From NCBI RefSeq assembly GCF_027943255.1, contig NC_072893.1, positions 118,791,784-118,855,783 of the forward strand: a stretch of 64,000 nt of DNA, given 5' to 3'. Of this stretch, positions 54,760 through 64,000 are shown piece after piece. The notes under the pieces are model-generated. The model saw only the letters and a program-made list of their open reading frames with translations, was not told the DNA's origin and did not search any database. Position numbers and translations under genes: made by a program. Every line of letters begins with the position of its first letter. Position 1 is the stretch's first letter. Origin of the DNA: Anastrepha obliqua. Taxonomy: Eukaryota > Arthropoda > Insecta > Diptera > Tephritidae.

Positions 54760-56336
54760 TGTATTTAAGTATGCCTACTTTTCAATCCGTTTAAATGGTA
54801 CTATAATCCGAATTATTTGATTAGCTCTGCGAGCTCACACTTGCCTCCTCGTGAAGGGGAAACCCAAAATTTGGATTACATGTCTCGCTTAGGGTGTTTT
54901 AGAAGGGCGCACTTTCGTTTATGTGTGGTTAATAAATAATTCGACAGTTGCGGGTCGGACTCATTATTCGCATTTGAAATGTAAAAGTTATAGAAAAAAA
55001 TCCTCTGGCTCTGAAGTCATCATAAAGCTTTCGAGATAGCAACACGCCTTAGGGTCAAATTCCCACTTTCGAATGTTTCGCCTGGCCTACAACCACAGCC
55101 ATACATCCAACGCTTAACAGCTCTCTGAAAAATGTAATCTAAATGCGATTTCTTGAATGAATAATAATTTCCATTTCAAAAACGATTTTCGCTGAGAAGT
55201 CAATAGCAATTAGAATACAAATAAATCTACAGATGATCTGTATAACAACAAAGCACCACAACAACAGCTGACGTACTTATACATGTTTGCGGTTTAGCTA
55301 ACAACACCAAAGACGCACAATCACCCCGCAACCGATGAGCCGATAACAGCGTCTAGGCCTAAAAGTTACCTAAGGGTTGTTCTCAGCAAATCTTATGCCT
55401 CTGTGCGTTGCAATTACTGCGTATTTTGCATGAGGGTCTTTGCGAAGGCTGAAATAGAAAAAAGGGTATTCCTTTCGCCAAAAAGTTCAGCTTTAAATGT
55501 TATTTGGTCTGTGAGTTTGTTGAAGGCTATAAAACTAATGATGTTTTTGTGCTGCTAATTGTTGTTGTTTTTGTTGTCTTTGCTATTGTTACTATTATTA
55601 ATGATAACGCACATAATCATGCAGCGAAAAAGGGTGTTAGCAATAATATTTGCAGTGGTAGCAACGCTCTTGCGTGTGGACTTTGGGTGCAACTCGACAC
55701 TGACTTGCTGGTCGTGAAGGCCGCAGCATTTAGTGGTGTTGGTATTTAGCGTGTTTGTGCTTGTTAGTCACACGCATGACACGTGTAAACATGCGCCAAC
55801 GGTGTCACAATTATCCACTACTTCCTGGCTGGTCTTCTTCCACTTGCCAGCCATCCGCCTGGCATAGTGACGCCCTGCTGCGCTGCGAGAAACGAAATGT
55901 CTGTGGGTATGTATGTTTGTACTTACATTTAATATCTAATAAATAAGTGTGTATTTGTTTGTTGCCCTCTTCTTGCCAATTTGTTACTAATTTGTTAGTC
56001 TTTGTTATTCAGTTTGTTTGGCATTTTTTATGTTATCCTCGTTTGCTCCAGCGCATTTCGTGGCTGATTTGGCTTGGCTTTGGTTGACCACCCACGGTGT
56101 GTGAACGTGACCTTAGCAAGCTTTTAGGTTGATGAGCTGTAATTTATAACTCTCAAGCAAAGACTTGCGTATGCATCTACTTGGAATATTACCGTTGTAC
56201 TGTTGTACTGTAATAAAGGTTTTGCATAGCTTTCTATCATTTTGAAGAAATAAAATGGATGAAAAATATTAGGATCCCGGTTTTTATTATAGTTTTTCAT
56301 CTTGAGTTGTTTTCTAAGGAAAATATGTATGATACA
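54760..56336. other. Intronic DNA, no gene recognised
   Basis: GTT-rich stretch near 55,558-55,600; otherwise nothing. The ORF at 55,504-55,749 is over simple-sequence DNA. Confidence 0.45.
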
Positions 56337-56338
56337 TA

Positions 56339-57638
56339 CGAGGGTGCATTGATAAGTCTTTAGAATTGCGACATCTATCGGTCATTAATTTACTTAATTA
56401 TTGTGATCGTTAAAAGTGAACTGTCAAAAGCGAGCTGTCAAAATTTCATAACATATGGTCAAACGGTACTTTTTTGAGAACTATTTTTGCAAAACACAAT
56501 TGTATTTTTATTAAAAATGAAAAAAAGTGACTTCGTGCTGTTATAAAGTACTTTCATTTGAAAGGTTTAAACCCGAAACAAATTATTGAGGAATTGCAGA
56601 CAGTATTAGGGTAATATGCACCCTCAAATGCAACAGTTTACAATTGGGTAAACGAGTTTAAACGTGGTCGGATAAGCACCAAAGATGAGCCACGCTCTGG
56701 GAGGCGAAAAGAGGTAACGACTCCAGAAACGGTGGAAAAAGTGTACAAACTTGTCACACAAGATCGAAGAATTAAATTGAGAGAGATTGCTGACTTTGTG
56801 AACATTAGTTATGAACGTGTGCATAACATAATACATGATGAATTGGGTATGAAAAAGCTTTCAGCAAGATGGGTGCCGCGTTTGCTAACTCCTCTGCAAA
56901 AAATGAACCGAATGTCGGTTGGTTTAGACATGTTTAACAGAAATCCATCGGAATTTTTGCGTCGTTTCATAACGATGGATGAAACGTGGATCCACCACTA
57001 TACACCAGAGTCTAAAGAACAGTTCAAACAATAGGTAGAAACGTGCTCAAGTGCTCCAAAGAAGGCAAAGGTCGTTGCATCAGCTGGTAAGGTTATGACA
57101 TCTATTTTTTGGGATGCACAAGGTATAATTTTCATAGATTATCTTGAAAAGGGTAAAACCATCACAGCTGAATATTATTCATCTTTGTTGGATACATTGG
57201 ACCAAAATATTAAGCAAAAACGGCCACATTTGAAGAAGAAGAAAATCCTCTTTCATCATGATAACGCTCCTTCACATTCATCTTGGAAAACGCAAGAAAA
57301 AATAAATGAGTTAGGCTATGAATTGCTCCCTCATCCGCCATATTCACCAGATTTAGCTCCCAGTGACTTTTTCCTTTTTCCAAATATGAAAAAATGGCTC
57401 GGCGGAAAAAGATTTGTGTCAAATAGTGAAGTTATAGCTGAAACAAATGCTTATTTTGAAGGTTTTGAAAAAACTTATTTTAGAGCAGGAATAAATATGT
57501 TAGAAAAAATGTATTGACTTAAAAGATTAAGTTGAAAAATAGATTATGTTGAAAAATAAATCAAAAAATAAATCAATTTTTTGTTAAAAAACCAGTTTAG
57601 TTAGTTTTTCATTCTAAAGACTTATCAATCCACCCTCG
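56339..57638 (+). mobile_element. Full-length DD34D mariner of a second lineage, 1,300 bp
   Basis: Ends CGAGGGTGCATTGATAAGTC / CGAGGGTGGATTGATAAGTC (one mismatch in 20) flanked by TA (56,337-56,338; 57,639-57,640). Terminal repeats and protein differ from the 53.5-kb element, so it is an independent invader. Confidence 0.96.
56517..57517 (+). pseudogene. mariner transposase, second lineage, frameshift and two stops
   Basis: Starts MKKSDF at 56,517; a one-base loss right after shifts the frame. The rest is colinear: YNWVNEFKRGRISTKDEPRS, RRKEVTTPETVEKVY, MKKLSARWVPRLLTPLQ, then FITMDETWIHHY (first Asp intact), LFHHDNAPSH and HPPYSPDLAPSDFF with 34 residues between second and third Asp, ending NMLEKMY. 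Stops: TAA at 56,612-56,614 and TAG at 57,032-57,034 (a position that is usually Trp). About 333 residues, normal mariner length. All three catalytic acids survive. Confidence 0.93.
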
Positions 57639-57719
57639 TATATCGATAGAATTGCGGCAATGTAAGTATTAAATAACATTTGATAACAAAATTAACAGAA
57701 CAGAAAAAAACATAAAATA

Positions 57720-58470
57720 ATACCAACAACATAGCACAGCACAGCAGAACATAACGTAGGATAATATTATGTAATGCAATATCTTACATAACATAACGCA
57801 TAGTGACATAGCTTTGCATAATATAGCATAAAAAACAAAGCACAACATGACATAGCATAAAATAATACAAAATTGCAAGAAAAAAGATAGCATAAGCAAT
57901 AACAAACTACAAAAACTGCAACATAACATAAACAACATAGCGGAGCATAACAGAACATAACATAATATAATTATATGAAATATAGCATCTCACATAACAT
58001 AACGCATAATCGCATAGCTTGGCATAATACAGCACAACATAGCATAACAAAACATAACATAGCATAGCATAAAATAATATAAAATTGCAAGATAAAAGAT
58101 TACGTAACATGCTTAGCCTTAACATAATATAAAATTGCGATTACATAATTTAGTAAAATACTAGTTAATATGACTTCAGAACATAACATAGTAGAACATA
58201 ATAAATACATAATGTAATGTATAACATAATACGAGTATAACACAATTAACAGAAGAGAACAAAACATAATATAACATCATGTAATAAGCAATAACAAACT
58301 ACAAAAACTGAACATAACATTAATGACATAGCACAGCATATCAGAGCATAACCGAACATAATATTATGTAATGCAGCATCTCACATAACACAACATATTA
58401 TGCAATTATGATTGGCATAATACAGCATAACATAGCATAACAAAACATATCATAGCATAACAAAAATGCC
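57720..58470. repeat. CATAA-rich satellite-like array, ~200-bp period
   Basis: Short words (ACATAAC, CATAGCATAA) fill the region, but larger units are also visible. The block CATAGCACAGCA...CATAACGCATA...GCATAATA recurs near 57,730, 57,933 and 58,325, and AAGCAATAACAAACTACAAA occurs at about 57,893 and 58,284 (391 bp apart, two periods). TAAAATTGCAAGA-type phrases lie at about 57,870 and 58,080. Minus-strand ORFs over it (Cys/Leu/Tyr/Met-rich) are compositional. Confidence 0.88.
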
Positions 58471-58519
58471 AGTTGCTGCTTTAGGATTTGGCAATCTAGA
58501 ATATAATAGACAAAATTTG

Positions 58520-58800
58520 AGGTTTGCACTTCTCTACACCTCACAGTACCTCATTCAAATACCGTTCCCTTATTATACCTAAGATAGAGCTGGGTTGGGC
58601 TAAGCTGGTAGCTTTTCTTCTGGCCGCAATTAGCCGAGATGTCTCAACCTTCTCCGCACTAGCAAGGAGTATTTCTAATATTGCAGTCTCCGGGATCGGT
58701 CGCGCAAACGATAAGAATCAGTGGACCATATCCCAATCCCGACTGCGGAATCAGCAATGGCCCGTGAAAATGCCCACGAGCATGCTCAGTTTATTGAGTT
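58520..58800 (-). mobile_element. LINE 3' end, family of 4,440-4,760
   Basis: Minus strand, across frames: GIFTGHC, PIPETAILEILLASAEKVET then SRLIAARRK, a very worn finger; the + strand boundary GGTTTGCACTTC matches the other two copies. Confidence 0.6.
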
Positions 58801-58804
58801 ATGA

Positions 58805-59105
58805 GTTTCCTAAACCTCTTTGATTGCATTGTAGTGGTAAACAGATATTTCCGGGGGAAATCCCTGCATAGCAAACGTGTCTGATTTCTGATTCAGTGAC
58901 TAAATAAATCTGATTTGGCAGGAGAGTCCCAACCAGATTCCCATTATTAAGAAAGATATTCAAATAATTGTTTGAGAAAACTATTCCAGCATGAGTTACC
59001 AGCAATCTCCACCTGTGCCAGCATAACTCTTCCGCATAGTTTGAAAGACGTGGGATGGGTGCCCTCAGACAAGTCATGCTCTTTGGATACACTTTAGTAG
59101 CAATG
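58805..59105. other. Unassigned DNA
   Basis: Nothing recognised; ORFs on both strands lack family resemblance. Confidence 0.3.
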
Positions 59106-59109
59106 CCGT

Positions 59110-59285
59110 AACCGAAAGAACGTTATAAAATTAGTTACTGGTTACCTCACTGGTTCTAACCAACGGCCTTCGCATCTGAATCTGATGGATCTGCCTACTG
59201 GAACATAATGCAGACTCTATGGCTGGAAGACAATGAGCTGTCCCGATAGATTTTGTTTGAATGCTCAACCTTGTCTGGAATAAGA
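59110..59285 (+). mobile_element. LINE finger scrap
   Basis: KLVTGYLTGSNQRPSHLNLM and ILFECSTLSGI resemble the TGHCxL...HLLxECPxL region of LINE C-termini. The 59,290 Tc1 element lies directly after it and probably interrupted it. Confidence 0.5.
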
Positions 59286-59289
59286 TATA

Positions 59290-60892
59290 CAGTGAGTCAC
59301 AGTCAAAGTGAGCCACACTTCCTAGTCAGCAGATTTAGTAGAAATTTGTTTAAAAATACCACAGATTGGAAAAAAGGTTTATGTGTTTTTATTGTTTGAA
59401 TATTAGCTTCAATAATTCATCGCTTACATGAAGAACTTTCTTTGTTTATTATAAAAAAATGAACAAAAACTAAAATAGTTCACAAATCTATCTCACAGTG
59501 AAAGTGAGCCACCTTAGCTGAACTGAACTTAAATAACAAATTAATACTTTGTTGGGCCACCTTTGGCGGAAATAACGGCTTTTAGACGTCGGGGCATTGA
59601 TTCTAATAACTTACAGGTATATGTGGAAGGAATTGCATACCACTCGTCTTATAAGGCATCTAAAAGACTTTGTTTTGAAGAAATGCTATGTTTCCGCAGG
59701 TTTTGGTCAAGACGGAACCATAAGTTTTCAATTATATTTATATTTGGAGACTGCGGTGGTACTTTCAATACCTGGGGGCAGTTATATAATAAATATTCCT
59801 TCGGAACAAACGACTTGTGCTAAGGAGCATTGTCCTGGTAAAAATGGAAGTCGCCTTCGATCCCTAGTTTTTCGACACTTGGCTTAAGATTTTGCTTCAA
59901 AACGTCTATATAAACGTATTTATCCATTATGCCTGGAATATGTTGAAGATTTCCAGTTCCACCACCTGCCATGCAGCCCCAAACCATGACGGAGCCACCG
60001 CCGTGCTTCATACTGGGAGTTAGGTTTTTCGGCTGAAACTCAGTGTTTTTTTTGTCGCCATACCATCTTCTTACCGTCATTGCCAAATAAGTTAAATTTA
60101 CTTTCGTCTGTAAAGAGAACCTACAAAAATATTATTATAGCCTCTACGTTGCATTATACCGTTATGAACCTTTTGCCAGAAACTCATATCCTTCTAGACA
60201 TATTTCAGCGCAAACTCCAACCTTTTTTTCGGTTTTTGCTGCTAATAAATGGCTTGTTTCTGGCCGTACGACCATTATAACCATGCTTTCTGAGAACTCT
60301 TCTTACAGTTTCGGGGTTAACGTGGATATTTAGCTGCTCCTCAACCATCTTCGTCAATTTTGGAGCACTAAGATGATGATTTTTCTTCACTTCCCGCAAA
60401 ATAAATGCCTCGTCCCTTTCTGAAAACGCCTTGTTTTTTGCTTTCTTTCTGCTTGTTTCCTACTCTTCCTCCTCTAGTAAAGCGATGTATGATGTGCTGG
60501 ACAGTTCCTCGACTTTTATTCACATATTCCGCAATTTTTCTTTGGGATTTTCCTTTTTTAAAAAGATCACTAACTGTCTAATTTCAACACTTGTTTGTCG
60601 ACCCATCTTGATAATAAACAACTAAAACACTAAGAATAAGATGCAAGCGAAAATTAATATCCAAAAATACATATCCCGTTATTTTAAAAGAAACAAGGTT
60701 AGGGTTTGGTTTTGTTCTTCATTATTACTCTTACTTTGGCAGCAAACAAACAGAAAAAATACAGTTAGATTACACAAGCATGCTCACTTGATAAAGTTGA
60801 CAAAAAATAATGGGTGTTTGAAAGTATTTACAAAAGTTGTTTAAACAAATATCTTCAAGGAATTGGTGGCTCACTTTGACTGTGACTCACTG
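59290..60892 (-). mobile_element. Full-length Tc1-like (DD34E) element, 1,603 bp
   Basis: Inverted ends CAGTGAGTCACAGTCAAAGT, identical on both sides for about 27 bp, flanked by TA (59,288-59,289; 60,893-60,894). The transposase lies on the minus strand from MGRQTSVEIRQLVI (60,606) to about 59,530. Blocks in order: GRQTSVEIRQL; VQHIIHRF (frameshifted); HHLSAPKLTKMVEEQLNI; MKHGGGSVMVWGCMAGGGTG; GDFHFYQDNAP (second Asp); PPQSPNINIIENLW with the Glu 34 residues on. Stops follow QDNAP, and frameshifts occur near 60,080 and 60,550. Intact termini mean it could still be moved in trans. Confidence 0.95.
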
Positions 60893-60899
60893 TATAAGG

Positions 60900-61345
60900 A
60901 ACGAGCTATGCAATCTTATGATTACTGAAAATGCTACTATCAAGTGTCACTTAGCATTCTTTATAGAGTCAGAAGTTGTACGGGGTATTGGGCATTAGAG
61001 ATGCGATATAGAGGCTAAAAGCACATTCCTTTGGTATTCAAATATCTTACCTTATATTATGCAAATGGTGAGCCGGAATGTATTTCCTATTCACAGAGGC
61101 CTTATTTGCAGAGCTTTTGCTAGTCCTAAATCTAAATCGTTACAAAACAACCTCCTGAATAAAAGAGGAGGCCTTTTTCTAGGCCACAAAATGACTCTGG
61201 GCCTATAAATGAGCAGGCCGCTGCCATTTCGTTCCCTGTTCATCCTATGTGCCCTGGAACCCAAAGGATACGAACCTGCTTATTCTGGGCGAAAATATTC
61301 AGCTTATCACGGCATTCCATCACCAGTTTTGATGTAACCTGGAAG
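60900..61345 (-). mobile_element. LINE RNase H remnant
   Basis: Minus strand near 61,190-61,340: VTSKLVMECRDKLNIFAQNK, VRILWVPGHIG*TGNEMAAA. This is the RNase H C-terminal block with one stop; the remaining stretch down to 60,900 continues as worn sequence. It abuts the Tc1 element. Confidence 0.75.
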
Positions 61346-61417
61346 GAGTTATGTGTATGTTTTATGAATGTTTTTTGTTTTTTTTTTCGGCATGACACCC
61401 GTGAAGAGGAAACGCTC

Positions 61418-61548
61418 ATGAGTACTACTATACCAGCATAGCAGTATGCACGACTTGTAGCCCCATAGCTACACCTATGTACTAAGCACCTCTCTACTAT
61501 CGACCACTCTCCCCGCGGAACTGTCCAAAAAGAAATTACCTCACGAGA
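61418..61548. repeat. Dispersed repeat shared with 4,765-4,900
   Basis: Matches the 4.8-kb copy including CTCCCCGCGGAACTGTCC. Sits between RNase H and R1 fragments. Confidence 0.8.
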
Positions 61549-61589
61549 CTGGTTAGCTCATAGGCTGCTAGTTATTTCATCCAGACTCG

Positions 61590-62890
61590 CTTCCAGTTAT
61601 TACCCGAATTTAGTATAAAATCTATAAGATTTTCTCCGTTTAATATACCACAGGTTTCGGTAGCGTGAGCATTGGAACAAGACGTGCTCAGCGTCTTCTT
61701 CCCTCTCCGTGCAGATTGGGCAGTTTAGGGAACTGTTATGGCCGAATCTTTGAAGGTATTTTCGAAGTTCGTGTTCCCATTGTTCCTTTCTAACCACGTC
61801 GTAAGAATGGGTACTAGCCCATGCGTCCATCTACCTTCGGTGATCTCCACCAGTCTTGCCAGTGGGCGATCGAACGACGCCTTTCTTCTTCTGCAATAGT
61901 TTTACGACTTGCTCAGCCTTCGTGTTCAGATAGCCTTATACGAGTATACACTCTCTGCATTTCTTTCGCCACAATGTCTACGGGAACTAGTCCTGCTATA
62001 ACGAATCTATCTACGGCTTCCGTGTAGATAGTCCGGAAAGCGCTTGGCCGATAGACGGCTGTCAGTTTTTTTGTGAAGCTATTTAAGTTCAGTGCATCAG
62101 CCCAGATCGGCATCAGCCCAGAACTGACTAGTAGGTCTGCCTTTGTTTGGTATTATTCGCGACAGACAAGACTGCACACTCGATGCCCTCTTCACAGTGT
62201 GAATCATCACTCCTAGGTATTTAATAGCGAGGTTTGAACTAATGGTTACAGTCCCAACATTTACATTTATAGTTTCCACTATCTTTCTGCTGATTCTCAG
62301 CTAATTCCAGCGTCATACACCTAAGTCTTGATCCTGCTTACTGATTCGCTGGCGATCCTCTCAATTTCGGGGATATGTTTTGCTACTTTGACCGTAGCGA
62401 TGTCATCCGCGAATCCAAAGACTTTAACCTCTGCTGTGACGACATACTTCTCAACGTCTTTGTCGCTTCTAAACCTCAGTTTATGGTGCGTGAAATAGCT
62501 CTCAATTATTCTAATAATATAACTAGGCGACCCTAGTTTTGCGAGGGCTTCTAGTATACGCTGCCAGCTAGCATTTCGAACGACCAGAGTTACCACAGCG
62601 CAGTATTCTTTTTCCCCGCCTCGCCATCACTTGCCTTCAATGGCTTCTGTTGCTAAATCTACCACGCATTTAATAGCATCCACTGTTAAGCGGGATTTCC
62701 TGAAGCCAAACTGGTATGTGGATAGAATACCTTTATCCTCAGCGAAAGGCGAGAATCTGTCGCAAATAACTTTCTCCAGAATTTTCCCCATTGTGTCTAG
62801 TAAACATATTGGTCGGTAAGACTCGGGTTCGCCTGGCTTTTTGTTGCCCTTGGGTAAAAGCACAAGTGTATGCTTCTTCCACCTCTTTGG
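61590..62890 (-). mobile_element. R1-clade LINE, RT to C-terminus, internally deleted
   Basis: From 62,880 down: LVLLPKGNKKPGEPESYRPI then CLLDTMGKILEKV (RT motif 1-2), GFRKSRLTVDAI, LAKLGSPSYIIRIIESYF, VFGFADDIATV (the FADD catalytic box), ISSNLAIKYLGVMIH, LTAVYRPSAFRTIYTEA, MQRVYTRIRLSEHEG, DWWRSPK, YLQRFGHNSSLNCPICTERE then EDAEHVLFQCSRY (finger). Between KYVVTAEV and KVFGFADD the PQGSVLGP block is missing, a deletion of roughly 100 bp. Stops and shifts break it into five frames. Distinct from the R1 pieces at 2.8 and 12 kb. Confidence 0.9.
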
Positions 62891-62894
62891 GCAA

Positions 62895-64000
62895 GGTGTT
62901 TTATGCCTGTATGTATGTGTGTATGATCTCTAGAAACCCAGCCGAATTTTTACAGGTTTTTACGCTTCAAAGTAGCCTCCAGCCGAAATCGACCAATTGG
63001 CTCAACAGTCGCAGTCAAGGTTCCCACGAGCTTAACTCAAAATCAACAAATTTTGTGGATTAACGCAGAAAAGGTAAAGAATTCTCAGTGAGATTGCATT
63101 TCGCGCTGACTCCATGGCTCAGAAAGTGTGAAACGATACAAAAGTAACTTCTTGTTTACCTGCTCCAATTTGAGTATTCCACAACTGTCATGTGAAAAGA
63201 AATTTTTCACACGATCGCTGTTACAATTTTATACACCTCCACCACATTTCAAGACTTTATTATAATATAAAAAAAATCCCAAAAAAATTTTTTTTTAATC
63301 AAAAAAAATTTCACTGTGTCTCAATGAGGGCGCACAATTTGTTTATATAAAAAATTAAATAATTAAAATTGAAATTATTTGAAGTCTTCACAGTGATTGA
63401 ACTCAAGCACTCGAAAATTCGAGTGGCCGAAATGGGTAATGATAAAAAGTAACAACAATAATAAACAAACAAAACCCGAGTTTGTAGTTGCTGCAATCTG
63501 CTGATTTTTTTACTTAATTTTTTGTTTGTTTATTATTATTATTTTTTTTTTTTTTGAAGTAACGAAACTATTGGCATTTATTTTTTATTTCATCAATGCT
63601 GCTGTATATTTTTTTTGGTTATTTATTTTTTATGTCTCAGTTGCTTTCGTTGCTGGCAGTTACTTGTTATTTTCAGCAGATAAAATCGCTTGACGATGAC
63701 TTGGATGAAGCCATTTAACGCTTTAGCTACTTTCGAGTTTTGAGTCATCTTTGAAAAAAAGCAAACAATAACAGTAAATAACAACAATGTGAGTGGTGAA
63801 AAGGCTTCATAATTTTTTTTTTTTTTTTTTTTGTTTTGAGAAATGCCAGTAGAGCCAATAATTTTTAAAGTGACTCTGATATTTGTACGTACAGCAGATC
63901 AGCGAAACAGTTTAAGTAAAAAGCGTCATAAATAATGTCGTAAATGAAATATATTTGGTATCCAACCGAGCGGAATTTAATTTTTTTCCATTTCTGTAGC
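62895..64000. other. AT-rich intronic DNA to window end
   Basis: Long A/T homopolymers (63,275-63,310; 63,540-63,556; 63,811-63,833). No gene or element recognised. Confidence 0.5.

Noticed and set aside
57669..58125. Cys/Leu/Tyr-rich - strand ORFs resembling membrane proteins
   Set aside because: Products of the CATAA-rich repeat read in frames without stops.

Overview
The window looks like nuclear DNA of a higher (cyclorrhaphan) fly; a tephritid fruit fly is my best guess. The reasons are large AT-rich introns, dinucleotide and CAA/GTT microsatellites, several mariner types including DD41D ('rosa'-type) copies, and many LINE remnants. The species assignment is inference. I see no bacterial-style operons, rRNA or tRNA genes, and no CRISPR.

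The only host coding sequence I can support is one exon, 3888-4096 on the + strand. It carries homeodomain residues up to position 46 of a Vsx/Chx10-type (visual system homeobox) gene, with a good polypyrimidine tract plus AG acceptor and a CAG|GTGAGT donor. No matching next exon (starting V-W-F-Q-N-R-R) was seen, so the rest of the window is probably intronic or regulatory DNA of this gene. If the gene continues on this strand, the following intron exceeds 59 kb.

Everything else is a layered cemetery of transposable elements. Region by region: 0.1-1.4 kb mariner; 1.7-5.6 kb LINE fragments around the Vsx exon; 7.7-9.0 kb non-autonomous Helitron with an ABAB tandem array; 9.7-13.4 kb mariner, SINE, R1 and RTE-type pieces; 14.0-14.5 kb minisatellite; 16.0-18.6 kb SINE, DD41D mariner, RTE and mariner pieces; 21.8-23.9 kb AT-rich degenerate satellite split by a SINE; 24.8-27.2 kb MITE, LINE and nested TTAA element, bounded by a perfect 59-bp inverted repeat; 27.5-29.7 kb LINEs and a DD37D (maT-like) remnant; 31.4-33.9 kb a nearly complete DNA transposon with a 464-codon ORF; 33.9-41.6 kb many LINE 3' ends; 42.5-45.5 kb nested elements including a FLYWCH-bearing Mutator-like element; 45.6-49.1 kb two RNase-H LINEs; 51-53 kb LINE 5' end and a duplicated segment; 53.5-57.6 kb two near-full-length mariners; 57.7-58.5 kb CATAA-rich satellite; 58.5-62.9 kb Tc1-like element and LINEs.

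The most interesting objects are: the 31,389-33,875 transposon with a poorly characterised transposase; the Mutator-like element at 44,467-45,312, whose ends are built of reiterated CCCGAA motifs; the two nested insertions whose empty sites can be read directly because the host element's reading frame resumes across the target-site duplication; and a mariner (53,466-54,757) whose three visible coding defects are all G-to-A changes.
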